Numbered from the stretch's first letter, positions 42,341 through 52,229 are shown. The stretch is 64,000 nucleotides of DNA from Pseudarthrobacter sp. C4D7 (GCF_013359725.1 NZ_JABFMW010000003.1:124001-188000), one strand, 5' to 3'. Numbers and translations: made by a program. The notes: generated by a model from the sequence alone, not told the origin.

Positions 42341-43213
42341 ATGAGCCATGATTCAACGAACCAGCTGGAACTGTCCGCAACGATCGACCTCAAGGACCTG
42401 GGAACCGTGCACCGGCTCGGGTTTGGTGCCATGCGCATCGTGGGCGACGGCGTCTGGGGTGAGCCCAAGGACCGCCAGGCCGCTATTGACGTGGTGCGCC
42501 GCGCCGTCGAACTCGGCGTGGACTTCATCGACACTGCGGATTCCTATGGCCCCAACGTCAGCGAGGAGATCATTGCCGAGGCCCTGCATCCGTACAAGGA
42601 GGGGCTGAAGATCGCCACCAAGGTGGGCTTCACCCGCACCGGGCCCAACAAGTGGATCCCCGTGGGCCGGCCCGAATACCTGCGCCAGCAGGCCGAGCTT
42701 AGCCTGCGGAAGTTGAAGGTGGACACCCTGGACCTGCTGCAGCTGCACCGGATCGATCCCAAGGTGGATGCCGAAGAGCAGTTCGGCGTTCTGCGCGAGC
42801 TCCAGGACGAAGGCAAGGTGCGCGCCCTGGGCCTGTCCCAGGTCAGCGTTGAGGAGCTGGAGGCCGCCGGGAAGCACTTTACGGTGTCCACCGTCCAGAA
42901 CCGGTACAACCTGACCGACCGCAGTTCCGAGGATGTGCTCCGCTACTCCGAGGAAAACGGCATCGGCTTCATTCCCTGGGCGCCGATTTCCGCGGGCGAG
43001 CTCGCCCAGCCGGGCGGTCCGCTGGATGAGGCCGCCAAGCGCCTGGGCGCCACCACCTCCCAGGTGGCCCTGGCCTGGCTGCTGCGCCGCTCCCCCGTGA
43101 TGATGCCGATCCCCGGCACGGGCTCCGTACAGCACCTCGAAGAGAACATGGCCGCCGCGGGCATCACGCTCGACGACGCCACGTACGCTGAGCTTGAAGC
43201 AGCAGGCAAGTAG
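42341..43213 (+). CDS. Aldo/keto reductase
   Basis: A 290-residue TIM-barrel oxidoreductase. The catalytic tetrad is complete: Asp64 and Tyr69 (DTADSYG), Lys94 (IATKVGF) and His136 (LQLHRID). NADPH-binding elements ([15 protein letters not shown]) lie near the C-terminus. It reduces an aldehyde or ketone, with no assigned substrate. The start is ATG 42341. Confidence 0.9.
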   Translation: MSHDSTNQLELSATIDLKDLGTVHRLGFGAMRIVGDGVWGEPKDRQAAIDVVRRAVELGVDFIDTADSYGPNVSEEIIAEALHPYKEGLKIATKVGFTRTGPNKWIPVGRPEYLRQQAELSLRKLKVDTLDLLQLHRIDPKVDAEEQFGVLRELQDEGKVRALGLSQVSVEELEAAGKHFTVSTVQNRYNLTDRSSEDVLRYSEENGIGFIPWAPISAGELAQPGGPLDEAAKRLGATTSQVALAWLLRRSPVMMPIPGTGSVQHLEENMAAAGITLDDATYAELEAAGK

Positions 43214-43277
43214 CACGCGGCTTCCAGCCACTCACGTCAGCATAGACACCCACGTCAGCAAGGACAGGAGAAACACC

Positions 43278-43976
43278 ATGGCAAACATTTTGATGGTCGT
43301 ATCGGCCGCAGATTCCCTCACCATGAAGGACGGCAGTGAACACCCCACCGGCTACTGGGCAGAGGAACTGGTGGTATCGCACCAGACCCTGACCGGAGCC
43401 GGCAACACGGTCCATATCGCCACCCCCGGCGGCAGGAAGCCCACCGTGGACCAGGTAAGCCTGGCCCCCGAGTCGGCCGGCGGCGAGGAACGAGCCCAGG
43501 GCTTCCGGGACTACATCGCCAAGATCGACGGCGAGCTGGCGCACCCGCTGGTCCTTGCCGACGTCGACGTTGCCGCCTACGACGCCGTGGTGATGCCCGG
43601 CGGCCACGGCCCCATGGCCGACCTTTACCAGGACGCGGACCTGGGCCGCATCCTGGTGGCTGCCAACAAGGCCGGCAAGATCATTGCCCCGTTCTGCCAC
43701 GGCCCCGCAGGGCTGCTGAGCGCAACGGACGACGACGGCGCATTCACGTTCAAGGGCCGGCGCCTGACGGTCTTCACCAACGAGGAAGAACTTGGCGGCG
43801 GCACCGGCGAGAACACCCCGTGGCTGGTGGAGGACGCCCTCAAGGAAAAGGGTGCCGTCATCGAAAACGGCGCCGCCTGGTCCTCCAACGTGGTCCGCGA
43901 CGGCAACCTCATCACCGGGCAGAACCCGCAGTCCAGCGAGAACGTGGCCAAGGAAGTCCTCGCCGCGCTGTCGTAA
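43278..43976 (+). CDS. DJ-1/PfpI family protein (type 1 glutamine amidotransferase-like, Hsp31-type)
   Basis: A 232-residue protein; ATG 43278 has AGGAG 8 nt upstream. The nucleophile elbow is FCHGPAGLL with Cys140 and His141, and a Glu near residue 29 (GYWAEEL) completes the DJ-1 site. GGHGP (108-112) forms the oxyanion region. Close relatives are Hsp31-like glyoxalases or deglycases. It follows the aldo-keto reductase by 64 bp, and both may deal with reactive carbonyls. Confidence 0.87.
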   Translation: MANILMVVSAADSLTMKDGSEHPTGYWAEELVVSHQTLTGAGNTVHIATPGGRKPTVDQVSLAPESAGGEERAQGFRDYIAKIDGELAHPLVLADVDVAAYDAVVMPGGHGPMADLYQDADLGRILVAANKAGKIIAPFCHGPAGLLSATDDDGAFTFKGRRLTVFTNEEELGGGTGENTPWLVEDALKEKGAVIENGAAWSSNVVRDGNLITGQNPQSSENVAKEVLAALS

Positions 43977-44006
43977 CCAGCCGGCTCTGACCGCTACGGA
44001 CCAGCG

Positions 44007-44045
44007 GAGGGGACCAGTTCGCTTTGAACTGATCCCCTCTTTCCG
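44007..44045 (+). terminator. Terminator after the DJ-1/PfpI gene
   Basis: GAGGGGACCAGTTC (44007-44020) and GAACTGATCCCCTC (44026-44039) form a 14-bp stem with one mismatch and a 5-nt loop, followed by TCTTTCC. Confidence 0.82.
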
Positions 44046-44055
44046 GCCTTGGTTC

Positions 44056-44077
44056 CATATTCCCTGAGGGGAATATG
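44056..44077. promoter_or_regulatory. Operator-like dyad upstream of the substrate-binding lipoprotein gene
   Basis: CATATTCCC and GGGAATATG flank TGAG, a perfect 9-bp dyad 143 bp before ATG 44221. AT-rich arms and the lack of a T-run favour a protein-binding site. The regulator is not known. Confidence 0.5.
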
Positions 44078-44220
44078 ACCGCCGCGGTCGTCCGGTTAAC
44101 TGCGGTTACTCCCTGTATCCCAGGGTGTCGCAGGGCTTTGATTCCGCCTCCGGGGCTGCCGGATAGTTGCTGCAACCCGCACATTCCGCTGCAGCTTCCA
44201 CCCCCTTCAAAGGAGGAACC

Positions 44221-45198
44221 ATGGCCGTCACCACCAGGCCGTCCGCCGTCGTGGCCCTTACCGTTTCAGCACTGCTGGGACTGGCCGCCTGCTCCGATCC
44301 CGGTGCTTCGGCGGCCCCGGCATCATCGTCGTCCGCCACGAACTCCACCGGCAAGACCTTCAACCTGTCCCCGGACCAGGACCGCGTCGAAGTCGCTGCC
44401 GACCCCGCCGCGGCCGCCCTGGTCCCCGAGGCCATCAAGGCTGACGGCAAACTCACCGTGGTGACCACGGGCGGCGCGGCGCCGCTCAGCCTGTTCGCCA
44501 CGGACAACAAGACCCTGATCGGCAGCGAGGTGGATATCGCTTACGCCGTGGGCGAGTCACTCGGCCTGCAGGTGGAGGTCCTGCCCGTCGCCTGGGCTGA
44601 CTGGCCGCTGGGCATCGAATCGGCCAAGTACGAGGCCGTCCTGTCCAACGTCACCGTCACCGAGGCGCGCAAGGAAAAGTTCGATTTCGCCACCTACCGC
44701 AACGACCTCCTGGGCTTCTACGCCAAGAGTGATTCGGGCATTGGCGAGGTTAGGGAAGCCAAGGACGTGGCACGCAAGCGGATCATCGTAGGCTCCGGCA
44801 CCAACCAGGAGGCCATCCTGGTGCGGTGGGACGAGGAGAACCGGAAGAACGGCCTGGCGCCGGTCCAGTTCCAGTATTACGACGACGACTCGGCCTCGAG
44901 CCTCGCCCTTCAGTCAGGCCGTGCGGACCTGACGTTTGGACCGAACGCCGCCGCCGCGTACAAGGCGGCGCGGGACGGAAAGACCAAGCAGGTGGGCACG
45001 GTGGAGGGCGGCTGGCCACTGAAGGCTGAGATCGCATTTACCACCAAGAAGGGCAACGGGCTGGCGGTGGCCGCGCAGGCTGCGCTGAACCACTTGATTG
45101 ACGACGGCACCTACGCCAGGATCCTGGACCGCTGGGGCCTCTCGTCCGAGGCCATCCCGAAGTCGGAACTGAACCCGGCGGGCCTGCCCAAGACGTAG
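44221..45198 (+). CDS. ABC-type substrate-binding lipoprotein (amino-acid SBP_bac_3 family)
   Basis: A 325-residue protein; ATG 44221 has AAAGGAGG 6 nt upstream. A signal peptide ends in the lipobox LAAC with Cys24. The solute-binding domain covers ~residues 75-310 (GSEVDIAYAVGESLGLQVEV; YEAVLSNVTVTEARKEKFDF), the polar amino-acid type. No permease or ATPase genes adjoin, so it is an orphan that must work with distant components. Confidence 0.87.
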   Translation: MAVTTRPSAVVALTVSALLGLAACSDPGASAAPASSSSATNSTGKTFNLSPDQDRVEVAADPAAAALVPEAIKADGKLTVVTTGGAAPLSLFATDNKTLIGSEVDIAYAVGESLGLQVEVLPVAWADWPLGIESAKYEAVLSNVTVTEARKEKFDFATYRNDLLGFYAKSDSGIGEVREAKDVARKRIIVGSGTNQEAILVRWDEENRKNGLAPVQFQYYDDDSASSLALQSGRADLTFGPNAAAAYKAARDGKTKQVGTVEGGWPLKAEIAFTTKKGNGLAVAAQAALNHLIDDGTYARILDRWGLSSEAIPKSELNPAGLPKT

Positions 45199-45306
45199 GG
45201 CCGTACCGCTGGAAAGGGCGACGAAGTAGTTTATGACTACGTCCTGGTTAAGCAGGGCCACGAGAAGCAGCACGCAACCTGGGAGATAACCCCGCCAGGA
45301 GCCCCG

Positions 45307-46584
45307 ATGAGCCACCCCCGCCGACGCCCTGGCGCCACATCCGCGGAGCCGGACCCGCCGGCGCCGGATCCCCTGCTGGAACGTCCGGGGGTCCGGCCCG
45401 CGGGTCCGCGCCGGGTTTTTCGCGACCTGGGCCTGTCCTATGTCTCCAACGGGGCCATCGGGCTCATCTTCGCGGCGTCCGGGCCCATCGCCGTCACCCT
45501 GGCGGTGGGAACAGCGGGCGGCCTGACCCAGGGCCAGCTTTCGTCCTGGGTTTTTGGCATTCTCTTTTCCGGCGGGGCGGCCACGCTGCTGATGTCACTC
45601 ATCTACCGGCAGCCCCTGGGCTTCGCCTGGTCCATCCCCGGCACCGTGCTCCTGGGACCGTCCCTGCAGCACCTGTCCTTCCCCGAAGTCGTCGGGGCCT
45701 TCTTCACCTCCGGCGTGCTGATCCTCGCCCTCGGCGCCACGGGGGTGGTCCGCCGGGCCATGGCACTGGTGCCCATGCCACTGGTGATGGCCATGGTGGC
45801 TGCGGTGTTCCTGAAGTTCGGCACGGACATCGTTGCCTCCACCCAGAACAATCCGGCGGTGGCAGCCCCCATGGTGGCCGCTTTCCTGGTCCTCACCGCG
45901 GTTCCCAGGCTTGGCAGGTTCCTGCCGCCGGTCCTGGGCACCCTGGTGGCAGGGGGTATTGCCGTGGCCGTCAGCGGCCAGTTCAACCTGCCGCCCGGCG
46001 GACCGCTCCTGGCCACTCCGGTTTTCACCGCCCCTGAATTCACATGGGCCGCCCAGCTCGAACTGGTGGTTCCGCTGGCCCTCACCGTGCTGTTCGTCCA
46101 GAACGGCCAGGGCATCGCCGTCCTCCGGGCCGCCGGCCACCAGCCGCCCGTGAATGCCTTCGCCATGGCCTCCGGCGCGTTCTCGGTGCTGAACGCCGGG
46201 TTCGGAGCCGTTTCGGCGTGCGTCACGGGCCCCACCAACGCCTTGTTGACCTCGTCCGGGAAGAGGGAGCGCCAATACACGGCGGCCGTGGCCTACGGCC
46301 TGCTGGCCCTGGTGTTCGCCGCGTTTGCCCCCACCCTGACCCGGCTGATGCTGGCCGCGCCCAAGGAGTTTGTCCTTGCCCTGGGCGGCATCGCGATGCT
46401 GCGGGCTTTGCAGCAGGCATTCGTTACGGCCTTCGCCACCAGCTTTACGCTGGGTTCGCTGGTGACGTTCGTGGTGACCATCTCCGGCATGAACCTGTTC
46501 AACATCCACGCCGCCTTCTGGGGGCTGGTCATCGGTTACGGGGTGTCCCGCCTGCTGGAGCGCGCGGACCACTCCCGGCCGTGA
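45307..46584 (+). CDS. BenE-type benzoate/H+ symporter family protein
   Basis: A 425-residue protein with about 12 helices after a 40-residue Pro/Arg-rich cytoplasmic lead. IGLIFAASGPIAVTLAVGTAGGLTQ and GFAWSIPGTVLLGPSLQHLSFPE match BenE transporters. AGGAG precedes ATG 45307 by 6 nt. Benzoate is the family's named substrate, but no benzoate catabolic genes are nearby, so the true substrate is open. Confidence 0.87.
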   Translation: MSHPRRRPGATSAEPDPPAPDPLLERPGVRPAGPRRVFRDLGLSYVSNGAIGLIFAASGPIAVTLAVGTAGGLTQGQLSSWVFGILFSGGAATLLMSLIYRQPLGFAWSIPGTVLLGPSLQHLSFPEVVGAFFTSGVLILALGATGVVRRAMALVPMPLVMAMVAAVFLKFGTDIVASTQNNPAVAAPMVAAFLVLTAVPRLGRFLPPVLGTLVAGGIAVAVSGQFNLPPGGPLLATPVFTAPEFTWAAQLELVVPLALTVLFVQNGQGIAVLRAAGHQPPVNAFAMASGAFSVLNAGFGAVSACVTGPTNALLTSSGKRERQYTAAVAYGLLALVFAAFAPTLTRLMLAAPKEFVLALGGIAMLRALQQAFVTAFATSFTLGSLVTFVVTISGMNLFNIHAAFWGLVIGYGVSRLLERADHSRP

Positions 46585-46660
46585 CGGCATGCAGCTCAAC
46601 GGACGCCCGCCCGGGTCCGGCAAAGTGCGCTTCGGCACGTTTAGGCAATAGTCTGGCCAG

Positions 46661-47254
46661 ATGGGGACCAGTGCCGTGACTTCCGGCGAACAAGTGGACA
46701 GGCAGAGCCGCATCCTTGAGGCGGCGATGGACCTGCTGTCCCGCCACGGCATCTCCGGGGTGAGCATGCGCTCCGTGGCGCGGGAAGCCGGCGTGGCCCT
46801 GGGCCTGGTCAACTATTACTACGACGACAAGACCACCCTGATCCGCGCTGCCTTGCGGCGGGTGGACGAGCATGACCTCCTGCTGGTGGCACCGGACCCG
46901 TCCCTGACGCCGGAGGAGCAGTTGCGCAACGCCCTGCGGCGGGTGGCCGGCAAGGATCTGCTGACCACGCGCTACCTGTCATTGCGCCTGCACCTGTGGG
47001 CCCTCGCCCAGGCGGACGAGGACTACGCCCAAATCAATGCCGCCGCTTTTGACCGCTACCTGGACGGACTCGCGGCCCTGGTCTCCAAGGCCAGGCCGGA
47101 GCTCCCCTGGGAGGGCTGCAGGGAACGGGCGGCGGACATTGTGGTGATCCAGAACGGCGTTTGGCTGACAGCGCTGCTGGGCGTGGACACCGCCTCCATC
47201 CAGCGGAGCATTGCCCGCACGGAGCAGATTGCCTTCGCTCCCGTCCAGGAGTAA
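46661..47254 (+). CDS. TetR family regulator of the choline-betaine cluster (BetI-like)
   Basis: A 197-residue protein with the TetR HTH: RILEAAMDLLSRHGISGVSM then SVAREAGVALGLVNYYYDDK. The C-terminal ligand domain ends in QRSIARTEQIA. It lies directly upstream of betB with twin dyads between them and is probably released by choline or betaine aldehyde. TAGTCT lies exactly 6 nt before ATG 46661, again a leaderless signature. Confidence 0.88.
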   Translation: MGTSAVTSGEQVDRQSRILEAAMDLLSRHGISGVSMRSVAREAGVALGLVNYYYDDKTTLIRAALRRVDEHDLLLVAPDPSLTPEEQLRNALRRVAGKDLLTTRYLSLRLHLWALAQADEDYAQINAAAFDRYLDGLAALVSKARPELPWEGCRERAADIVVIQNGVWLTALLGVDTASIQRSIARTEQIAFAPVQE

Positions 47255-47267
47255 CACCCGCCCGTAG

Positions 47268-47322
47268 CATTGAACGAGTGTTCAAGAAAAGTATTGAACA
47301 CTCGTTCAATGTGCATTACTGT
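47268..47322 (+). promoter_or_regulatory. betB promoter with paired TetR-type operators
   Basis: CATTGAACGAGTGTTCAA (47268-47285) and its exact complement TTGAACACTCGTTCAATG (47294-47311) are separated by GAAAAGTA. Each arm is itself a TTGAAC-N4-GTTCAA dyad. The second supplies -35 TTGAAC (47294-47299); 17 bp later comes -10 TACTGT (47317-47322), and ATG 47330 follows at +1. Repressor bound here would block the promoter. Confidence 0.8.
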
Positions 47323-47329
47323 CCTCCGT

Positions 47330-48868
47330 ATGACTTACGCCACACCGGCCGGAGGCGTCGCCACAAGCGCCCTGCCCAACACAGCAGCAACCTTGTTCAT
47401 CAACGGCAAATGGGAGCCAGCGGCATCCGGCGCCGTCCGTGAAATCCGCAACCCCGCAGACGGCGAGCTGGTGGCCACCGTCTCGGAAGCGGGCCGGGAG
47501 GACGCCGAACGCGCCATCGCGGCGGCCCGCGCCGCCTTCGACTCCGGCGTCTGGTCCAGCGTCCCGGCACCCGAGCGGGGCGCCTTCCTCCTGAAGGTCG
47601 CCGCCGGGCTGCGGGAGCGACGGGAAAAGTTTGCCCGCGCAGAATCGCTGGACACCGGCAAGCGGATGGTGGAAAGCCGCATCGACATGGACGACATCGC
47701 CGCCTGCTTCGAGTACTTCGGCCGGCTCGCCGGGCAGCAGGCGGGCCGGGTGGTGGACGCCGGGGACGCCGACGTCGTTAGCAGGATCGTCTACGAACCC
47801 GTGGGCGTCTGCGGCCTCATCACGCCGTGGAACTATCCCCTGCTCCAGGCAGCGTGGAAGATCGCGCCTGCGCTGGCCGCCGGCTGCACCTTCGTCCTCA
47901 AGCCCTCCGAACTGACGCCCTCCACCAGCATCCTGGCCATGCAGCTGCTGCAGGACCTCGGCCTGCCGGACGGCGTGGCCAACCTCGTCACCGGGGCCGG
48001 CGCCCAGGCGGGCGCCCCGCTCTCGGAACACCCCGACGTCGACCTTGTTTCCTTCACCGGCGGCCTGGAAACCGGCAAGCGCATCGCCGCGGCCGCTGCT
48101 GCCACCGTCAAGAAGGTGGCACTGGAGCTCGGCGGCAAGAACCCCAACGTGGTGTTCGCCGACGCGGACTTCGACGTCGCCGTGGACAACGCCCTGAACG
48201 GCGCGTTCGTCCATTCCGGGCAGGTCTGCTCGGCCGGCGCCCGGCTGCTGGTGGAGGAATCCATCGCCGAACGCTTCGTGGACGAACTGGTCCGCCGCGC
48301 AGAGGGCATCCGGCTGGGCGGGCCTTTCGACGACGACGCCGAAACCGGCCCGCTCATCTCCGCAGCGCACCGCGACAAGGTCCACACCTACGTCCAGCGG
48401 GGAATCCAGGAGGGCGCGCGGCTCCGCACCGGCGGCGCGGCACCTTCAGGGGAGAAGTACGACGGCGGGTTCTACTACCAGCCGACCATCCTGGACCAGG
48501 TGCAGCGCGGCATGTCCGTGGTCACCGACGAAGCGTTCGGCCCCGTGGTGACCGTGGAAACCTTCCGCACCGAGGACGAAGCAGTGGCCACCGCCAACGA
48601 CACGATCTATGGCCTGGCCGGCGCCGTCTGGACCCAGGATGCCGGCAAGGCGCAGCGCGTGGCCTCCCGGCTGCGGCACGGCACCATCTGGATCAACGAC
48701 TACCACCCCTACCTCCCCCAGGCCGAGTGGGGCGGCTTCGGCCAGTCCGGCGTCGGCCGCGAGCTGGGCCCCACCGGCCTGGCCGAGTACCAGGAAGCCA
48801 AGCACATCTACCAGAACACCAGCCCGCAGGTCACCGGCTGGTTTGCTGACCACGGCAAGGAGAACTAG
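47330..48868 (+). CDS. betB: Betaine-aldehyde dehydrogenase-type aldehyde dehydrogenase
   Basis: A 512-residue NAD(P)-dependent dehydrogenase from ATG 47330, chosen because an upstream in-frame ATG would lie inside the operators. The oxyanion Asn is in TPWNYP (168), the general base Glu266 in LELGGKNP, and the catalytic Cys300 in GQVCSAG. It turns betaine aldehyde into glycine betaine for osmoprotection. It lies 0 bp before betA and downstream of a TetR gene, the usual bet layout. Confidence 0.92.
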   Translation: MTYATPAGGVATSALPNTAATLFINGKWEPAASGAVREIRNPADGELVATVSEAGREDAERAIAAARAAFDSGVWSSVPAPERGAFLLKVAAGLRERREKFARAESLDTGKRMVESRIDMDDIAACFEYFGRLAGQQAGRVVDAGDADVVSRIVYEPVGVCGLITPWNYPLLQAAWKIAPALAAGCTFVLKPSELTPSTSILAMQLLQDLGLPDGVANLVTGAGAQAGAPLSEHPDVDLVSFTGGLETGKRIAAAAAATVKKVALELGGKNPNVVFADADFDVAVDNALNGAFVHSGQVCSAGARLLVEESIAERFVDELVRRAEGIRLGGPFDDDAETGPLISAAHRDKVHTYVQRGIQEGARLRTGGAAPSGEKYDGGFYYQPTILDQVQRGMSVVTDEAFGPVVTVETFRTEDEAVATANDTIYGLAGAVWTQDAGKAQRVASRLRHGTIWINDYHPYLPQAEWGGFGQSGVGRELGPTGLAEYQEAKHIYQNTSPQVTGWFADHGKEN

Positions 48869-50509
48869 ATGCACTACGACAACATCGAGGACGCCACGCA
48901 ACGGGAATTCGACTACATCGTCATCGGCGGCGGGTCCGCGGGAGCGGCGGTGGCCGCACGGCTGAGCGAGGATCCGGACGTGACCGTGGCCCTCGTGGAG
49001 GCCGGCCCGGACGACCGCAATATCCCGGAGATCCTGCAGCTGGACCGCTGGATGGAACTGCTGGAATCCGGCTACGACTGGGACTACCCCATCGAACCGC
49101 AGGAAAACGGCAACTCCTTCATGCGCCACGCCCGCGCCAAGGTGATGGGCGGCTGCTCCAGCCACAACTCCTGCATCGCCTTTTGGGCACCGCGCGAGGA
49201 CCTGGACGAATGGGAGTCCAAGTACGGCGCCACCGGCTGGAACGCCGCCAACGCCTGGCCGCTGTACAAGCGGCTGGAAACCAATGAAGATGCCGGCCCC
49301 GACGCAACGCACCACGGCGACTCCGGCCCCGTGCACCTGATGAACGTGCCCCCGGCGGATCCTGCCGGCGTCGCACTTCTGGACGCCTGCGAGCAGTCGG
49401 GCATCCCGCGGGCGAAGTTCAACACCGGCACAACCGTGGTCAACGGCGCCAACTTCTTCCAGATCAACCGCCGCGCGGACGGCACCCGCTCCTCCAGCTC
49501 TGTCTCCTACATCCACCCCATCATCGACCGGCCCAACTTCACCCTGCTGACCGGCCTGCGCGCCCGCCAGCTCGTGTTCGATGCGGACAAGCGCTGCACC
49601 GGCGTGGACGTGGTCGACGGAGCATTCGGCCGCACGCACCGGCTTACCGCACACCAGGAAGTCGTCGTGTCCACCGGCGCCATCGACTCCCCCAAGCTGC
49701 TCATGCTCTCCGGCATCGGCCCCGCAGCACACCTGGCCCAGCACGGCATCGAGGTGCTGGTGGACTCCCCCGGCGTGGGCGAGAACCTGCAGGACCACCC
49801 GGAAGGCGTGGTGCAGTTCGAGGCCAGGCAGCCTATGGTGCAGACCTCCACCCAGTGGTGGGAGATCGGCATCTTCACCCCCACCGAGGACGGCCTGGAC
49901 CGCCCCGACCTGATGATGCACTACGGCTCCGTCCCGTTCGACATGAACACGCTGCGGCACGGCTACCCCACCACGGAGAACGGCTTCAGCCTCACCCCCA
50001 ACGTCACCCACGCCCGCTCCCGCGGGACGGTCCGGCTGCGCAGCCGCGACTTCCGCGACAAGCCGATGGTGGATCCGCGCTACTTCACGGACCCGGAAGG
50101 CCATGATATGCGCGTCATGGTGGCCGGCATCCGCAAGGCCCGCGAGATCGCCGCCCAGCCCGCCATGGCGGAATGGACCGGCCGCGAGCTCTCGCCCGGC
50201 GTTGAGGCCCAGACCGACGAGGAACTGCAGGACTACATCCGCAAGACCCACAACACCGTCTACCACCCGGTGGGCACCGTCCGCCTGGGGCCAGCCGACG
50301 ACGACATGTCGCCGCTGGATCCGGAGCTGCGGGTCAAGGGTGTCACCGGCCTCCGGGTGGCCGATGCGTCCGTCATGCCTGAACACGTCACCGTCAATCC
50401 CAACATCACCGTCATGATGATCGGCGAGCGCTGTGCCGACCTGATCAAGGCGGACTACGCCGGCGCCGACGCCCTGGAAAAGAAGGAGCTCACCACGTCC
50501 CTCGCCTGA
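48869..50509 (+). CDS. betA: Choline dehydrogenase-type GMC oxidoreductase
   Basis: A 546-residue GMC flavoprotein with the FAD motif IVIGGGSAGAAVAARL (residues 17-32), KVMGGCSSHNSCIAFWAPRE, and the catalytic His466 in NTVYHPVGTVRLG. It oxidises choline to betaine aldehyde. ATG 48869 follows the betB stop directly, with AAGGAG about 7 nt upstream in the betB tail. The long antisense frame over this gene is a GC-bias shadow. Confidence 0.92.
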   Translation: MHYDNIEDATQREFDYIVIGGGSAGAAVAARLSEDPDVTVALVEAGPDDRNIPEILQLDRWMELLESGYDWDYPIEPQENGNSFMRHARAKVMGGCSSHNSCIAFWAPREDLDEWESKYGATGWNAANAWPLYKRLETNEDAGPDATHHGDSGPVHLMNVPPADPAGVALLDACEQSGIPRAKFNTGTTVVNGANFFQINRRADGTRSSSSVSYIHPIIDRPNFTLLTGLRARQLVFDADKRCTGVDVVDGAFGRTHRLTAHQEVVVSTGAIDSPKLLMLSGIGPAAHLAQHGIEVLVDSPGVGENLQDHPEGVVQFEARQPMVQTSTQWWEIGIFTPTEDGLDRPDLMMHYGSVPFDMNTLRHGYPTTENGFSLTPNVTHARSRGTVRLRSRDFRDKPMVDPRYFTDPEGHDMRVMVAGIRKAREIAAQPAMAEWTGRELSPGVEAQTDEELQDYIRKTHNTVYHPVGTVRLGPADDDMSPLDPELRVKGVTGLRVADASVMPEHVTVNPNITVMMIGERCADLIKADYAGADALEKKELTTSLA

Positions 50510-50621
50510 GCGGCGGGTCAAAAGGGGCAGCGCTCCCAACAGCGCGGCCCCCGCAGAACGTTATTCCGCCGCACCCCAGGGCGGCCGTACCCATCGTGCT
50601 TTTCTGATCTAGGAGTCCATA

Positions 50622-52229
50622 TTGGAACCCAGCAAGAGTATTGATTCAAGCGGCATGGACGAATTCGGCTACACCCAGACGCTGGATCGAAGCATCGGCA
50701 AGTTTGCCAGCTTCGCAGCGGGTGTCAGCTACATCTCCATCCTCACCGGTGTTTTCCAACTGTTCTACTTTGGCTTTTCCATGGCCGGCCCGGCGTACGC
50801 CTGGTCCTGGCCCATCGTGTTCGTCGGCCAGCTGATGGTGGCGCTGTGTTTTGCCGAACTGGCAGGCCGCTACCCGGTTGCGGGCTCGGTCTACAACTGG
50901 GCCAAGCGGCTGTCCTCCGGAACCTCGTCCTGGCTGGCCGGCTGGCTGCTGCTGCTGTCCTCCATCATGGCGCTGGGCTCGGTGGCCCTGGCCCTGCAGA
51001 TCACCCTCCCGCAGCTCTGGGAGGGCTTCCAGTTCGTCGGCGACGGCACGGGCCCCTATGACTTCGCGATGAACGGGGTGGTCCTGGCCACCATCATGAT
51101 CACCATCTCCACCCTCATCAACGCGTTCGGCGTGAAGCTGATGACCCGGATCAACAGCATCGGCGTCTTCGTGGAGCTCATCGCCGCCGTGCTGCTGATC
51201 CTCGCACTGGCCTGGCACGTGGTCCGCGGGCCGGAGGTCTTCTTCCAGACCAACGGCTTCGGCGAGGGCAAGGACCTGGGCTTCTTCGGCGTTTTCCTGA
51301 TCGGCGCCATGGCCTCCGGCTACGTCATGTACGGCTTCGACACCGCCAGCTCCCTGGGCGAGGAAACCAAGGATCCCAAGAAGACCGCGCCCAAGGCCAT
51401 CCTGCGCGCCGTCACGGCATCATTCCTGCTGGGCGGGGGGATCCTGCTGTTCGGCATCCTGGCCGCACCGGACCTCACAGACCCGCAGATCGGCTCACCC
51501 GACGGCGGCCTGCAGCACATCGTGCTCTCCGTCCTGGGCGGCCCGTTCGGCAAGGCCTTCCTGGCCTGCATCGTGGTGGCCGTGGTGGTCTGCACCCTGG
51601 CCGTCCACGCCGCCGCCATCCGGATGATGTTCGCCATGGCCCGTGACAACAACCTGCCCTTCAGCCGGCAGCTGGGCAAAGTGGACCCGGTCCGCCGGAC
51701 CCCCACGGTAGCAGCGATCGTCATCGGCGTCCTGGCGGTCATCCCGCTGCTGGTCAACGTGATGCAGCCGGCCATCTTCACCATCCTGTCCAGCATCAGC
51801 ATCGTGCTGATCTACCTGTCCTACCTCCTGGTCACGGTTCCCCTGCTCCGCAATCGGATCCTGAAGAAGTGGCCGCTGGTCGCGGACGGTTCCGAGCCCG
51901 GGTTCAGCATGGGCAAATGGGGGCTACCCGTGAACATCCTGGCCGTCCTGTGGGGCGCCGCCATGACGGTTAACCTGGTCTGGCCCCGCCCGGAGATCTA
52001 CAACTCGGTGCCGCCGTTCGAGTGGTACCTGCAGTGGGGCGGCGTATTCTTCGTTGCCGCCGTGGTGATTGGCGGGACCCTCCTGTACCGCCTGAAGATC
52101 CGCCACCAGACCGGGGTGCTGGCCGAGCACGCTGCCGCAGTGGCCGCCCATCCGTCGTCCAATGACCCGCGGTACGACGCGCCGGAGGAAGCGGTGCCGG
52201 CCAACGCGTTCATGGCAACCGAAGGCTAG
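50622..52229 (+). CDS. APC family permease of the choline-betaine cluster
   Basis: A 535-residue permease with about 12 helices. TTG 50622 is the start, with AGGAG 7 nt upstream. SFAAGVSYISILTGVFQLFY and FAELAGRYPVAGSVYNWAKR are typical of the amino acid/choline (ACT) branch of APC transporters. Following betA by 112 bp, it most likely imports choline or a related amine. The cluster lacks a BCCT transporter, which supports that role. Confidence 0.87.
   Translation: MEPSKSIDSSGMDEFGYTQTLDRSIGKFASFAAGVSYISILTGVFQLFYFGFSMAGPAYAWSWPIVFVGQLMVALCFAELAGRYPVAGSVYNWAKRLSSGTSSWLAGWLLLLSSIMALGSVALALQITLPQLWEGFQFVGDGTGPYDFAMNGVVLATIMITISTLINAFGVKLMTRINSIGVFVELIAAVLLILALAWHVVRGPEVFFQTNGFGEGKDLGFFGVFLIGAMASGYVMYGFDTASSLGEETKDPKKTAPKAILRAVTASFLLGGGILLFGILAAPDLTDPQIGSPDGGLQHIVLSVLGGPFGKAFLACIVVAVVVCTLAVHAAAIRMMFAMARDNNLPFSRQLGKVDPVRRTPTVAAIVIGVLAVIPLLVNVMQPAIFTILSSISIVLIYLSYLLVTVPLLRNRILKKWPLVADGSEPGFSMGKWGLPVNILAVLWGAAMTVNLVWPRPEIYNSVPPFEWYLQWGGVFFVAAVVIGGTLLYRLKIRHQTGVLAEHAAAVAAHPSSNDPRYDAPEEAVPANAFMATEG

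Noticed and set aside
48446..50539. 697-codon minus-strand frame over betB/betA
   Set aside because: A shadow caused by high GC in the third codon position of betA. It is His/Gly/Val-rich without domains, while the plus strand encodes complete BetB and BetA.
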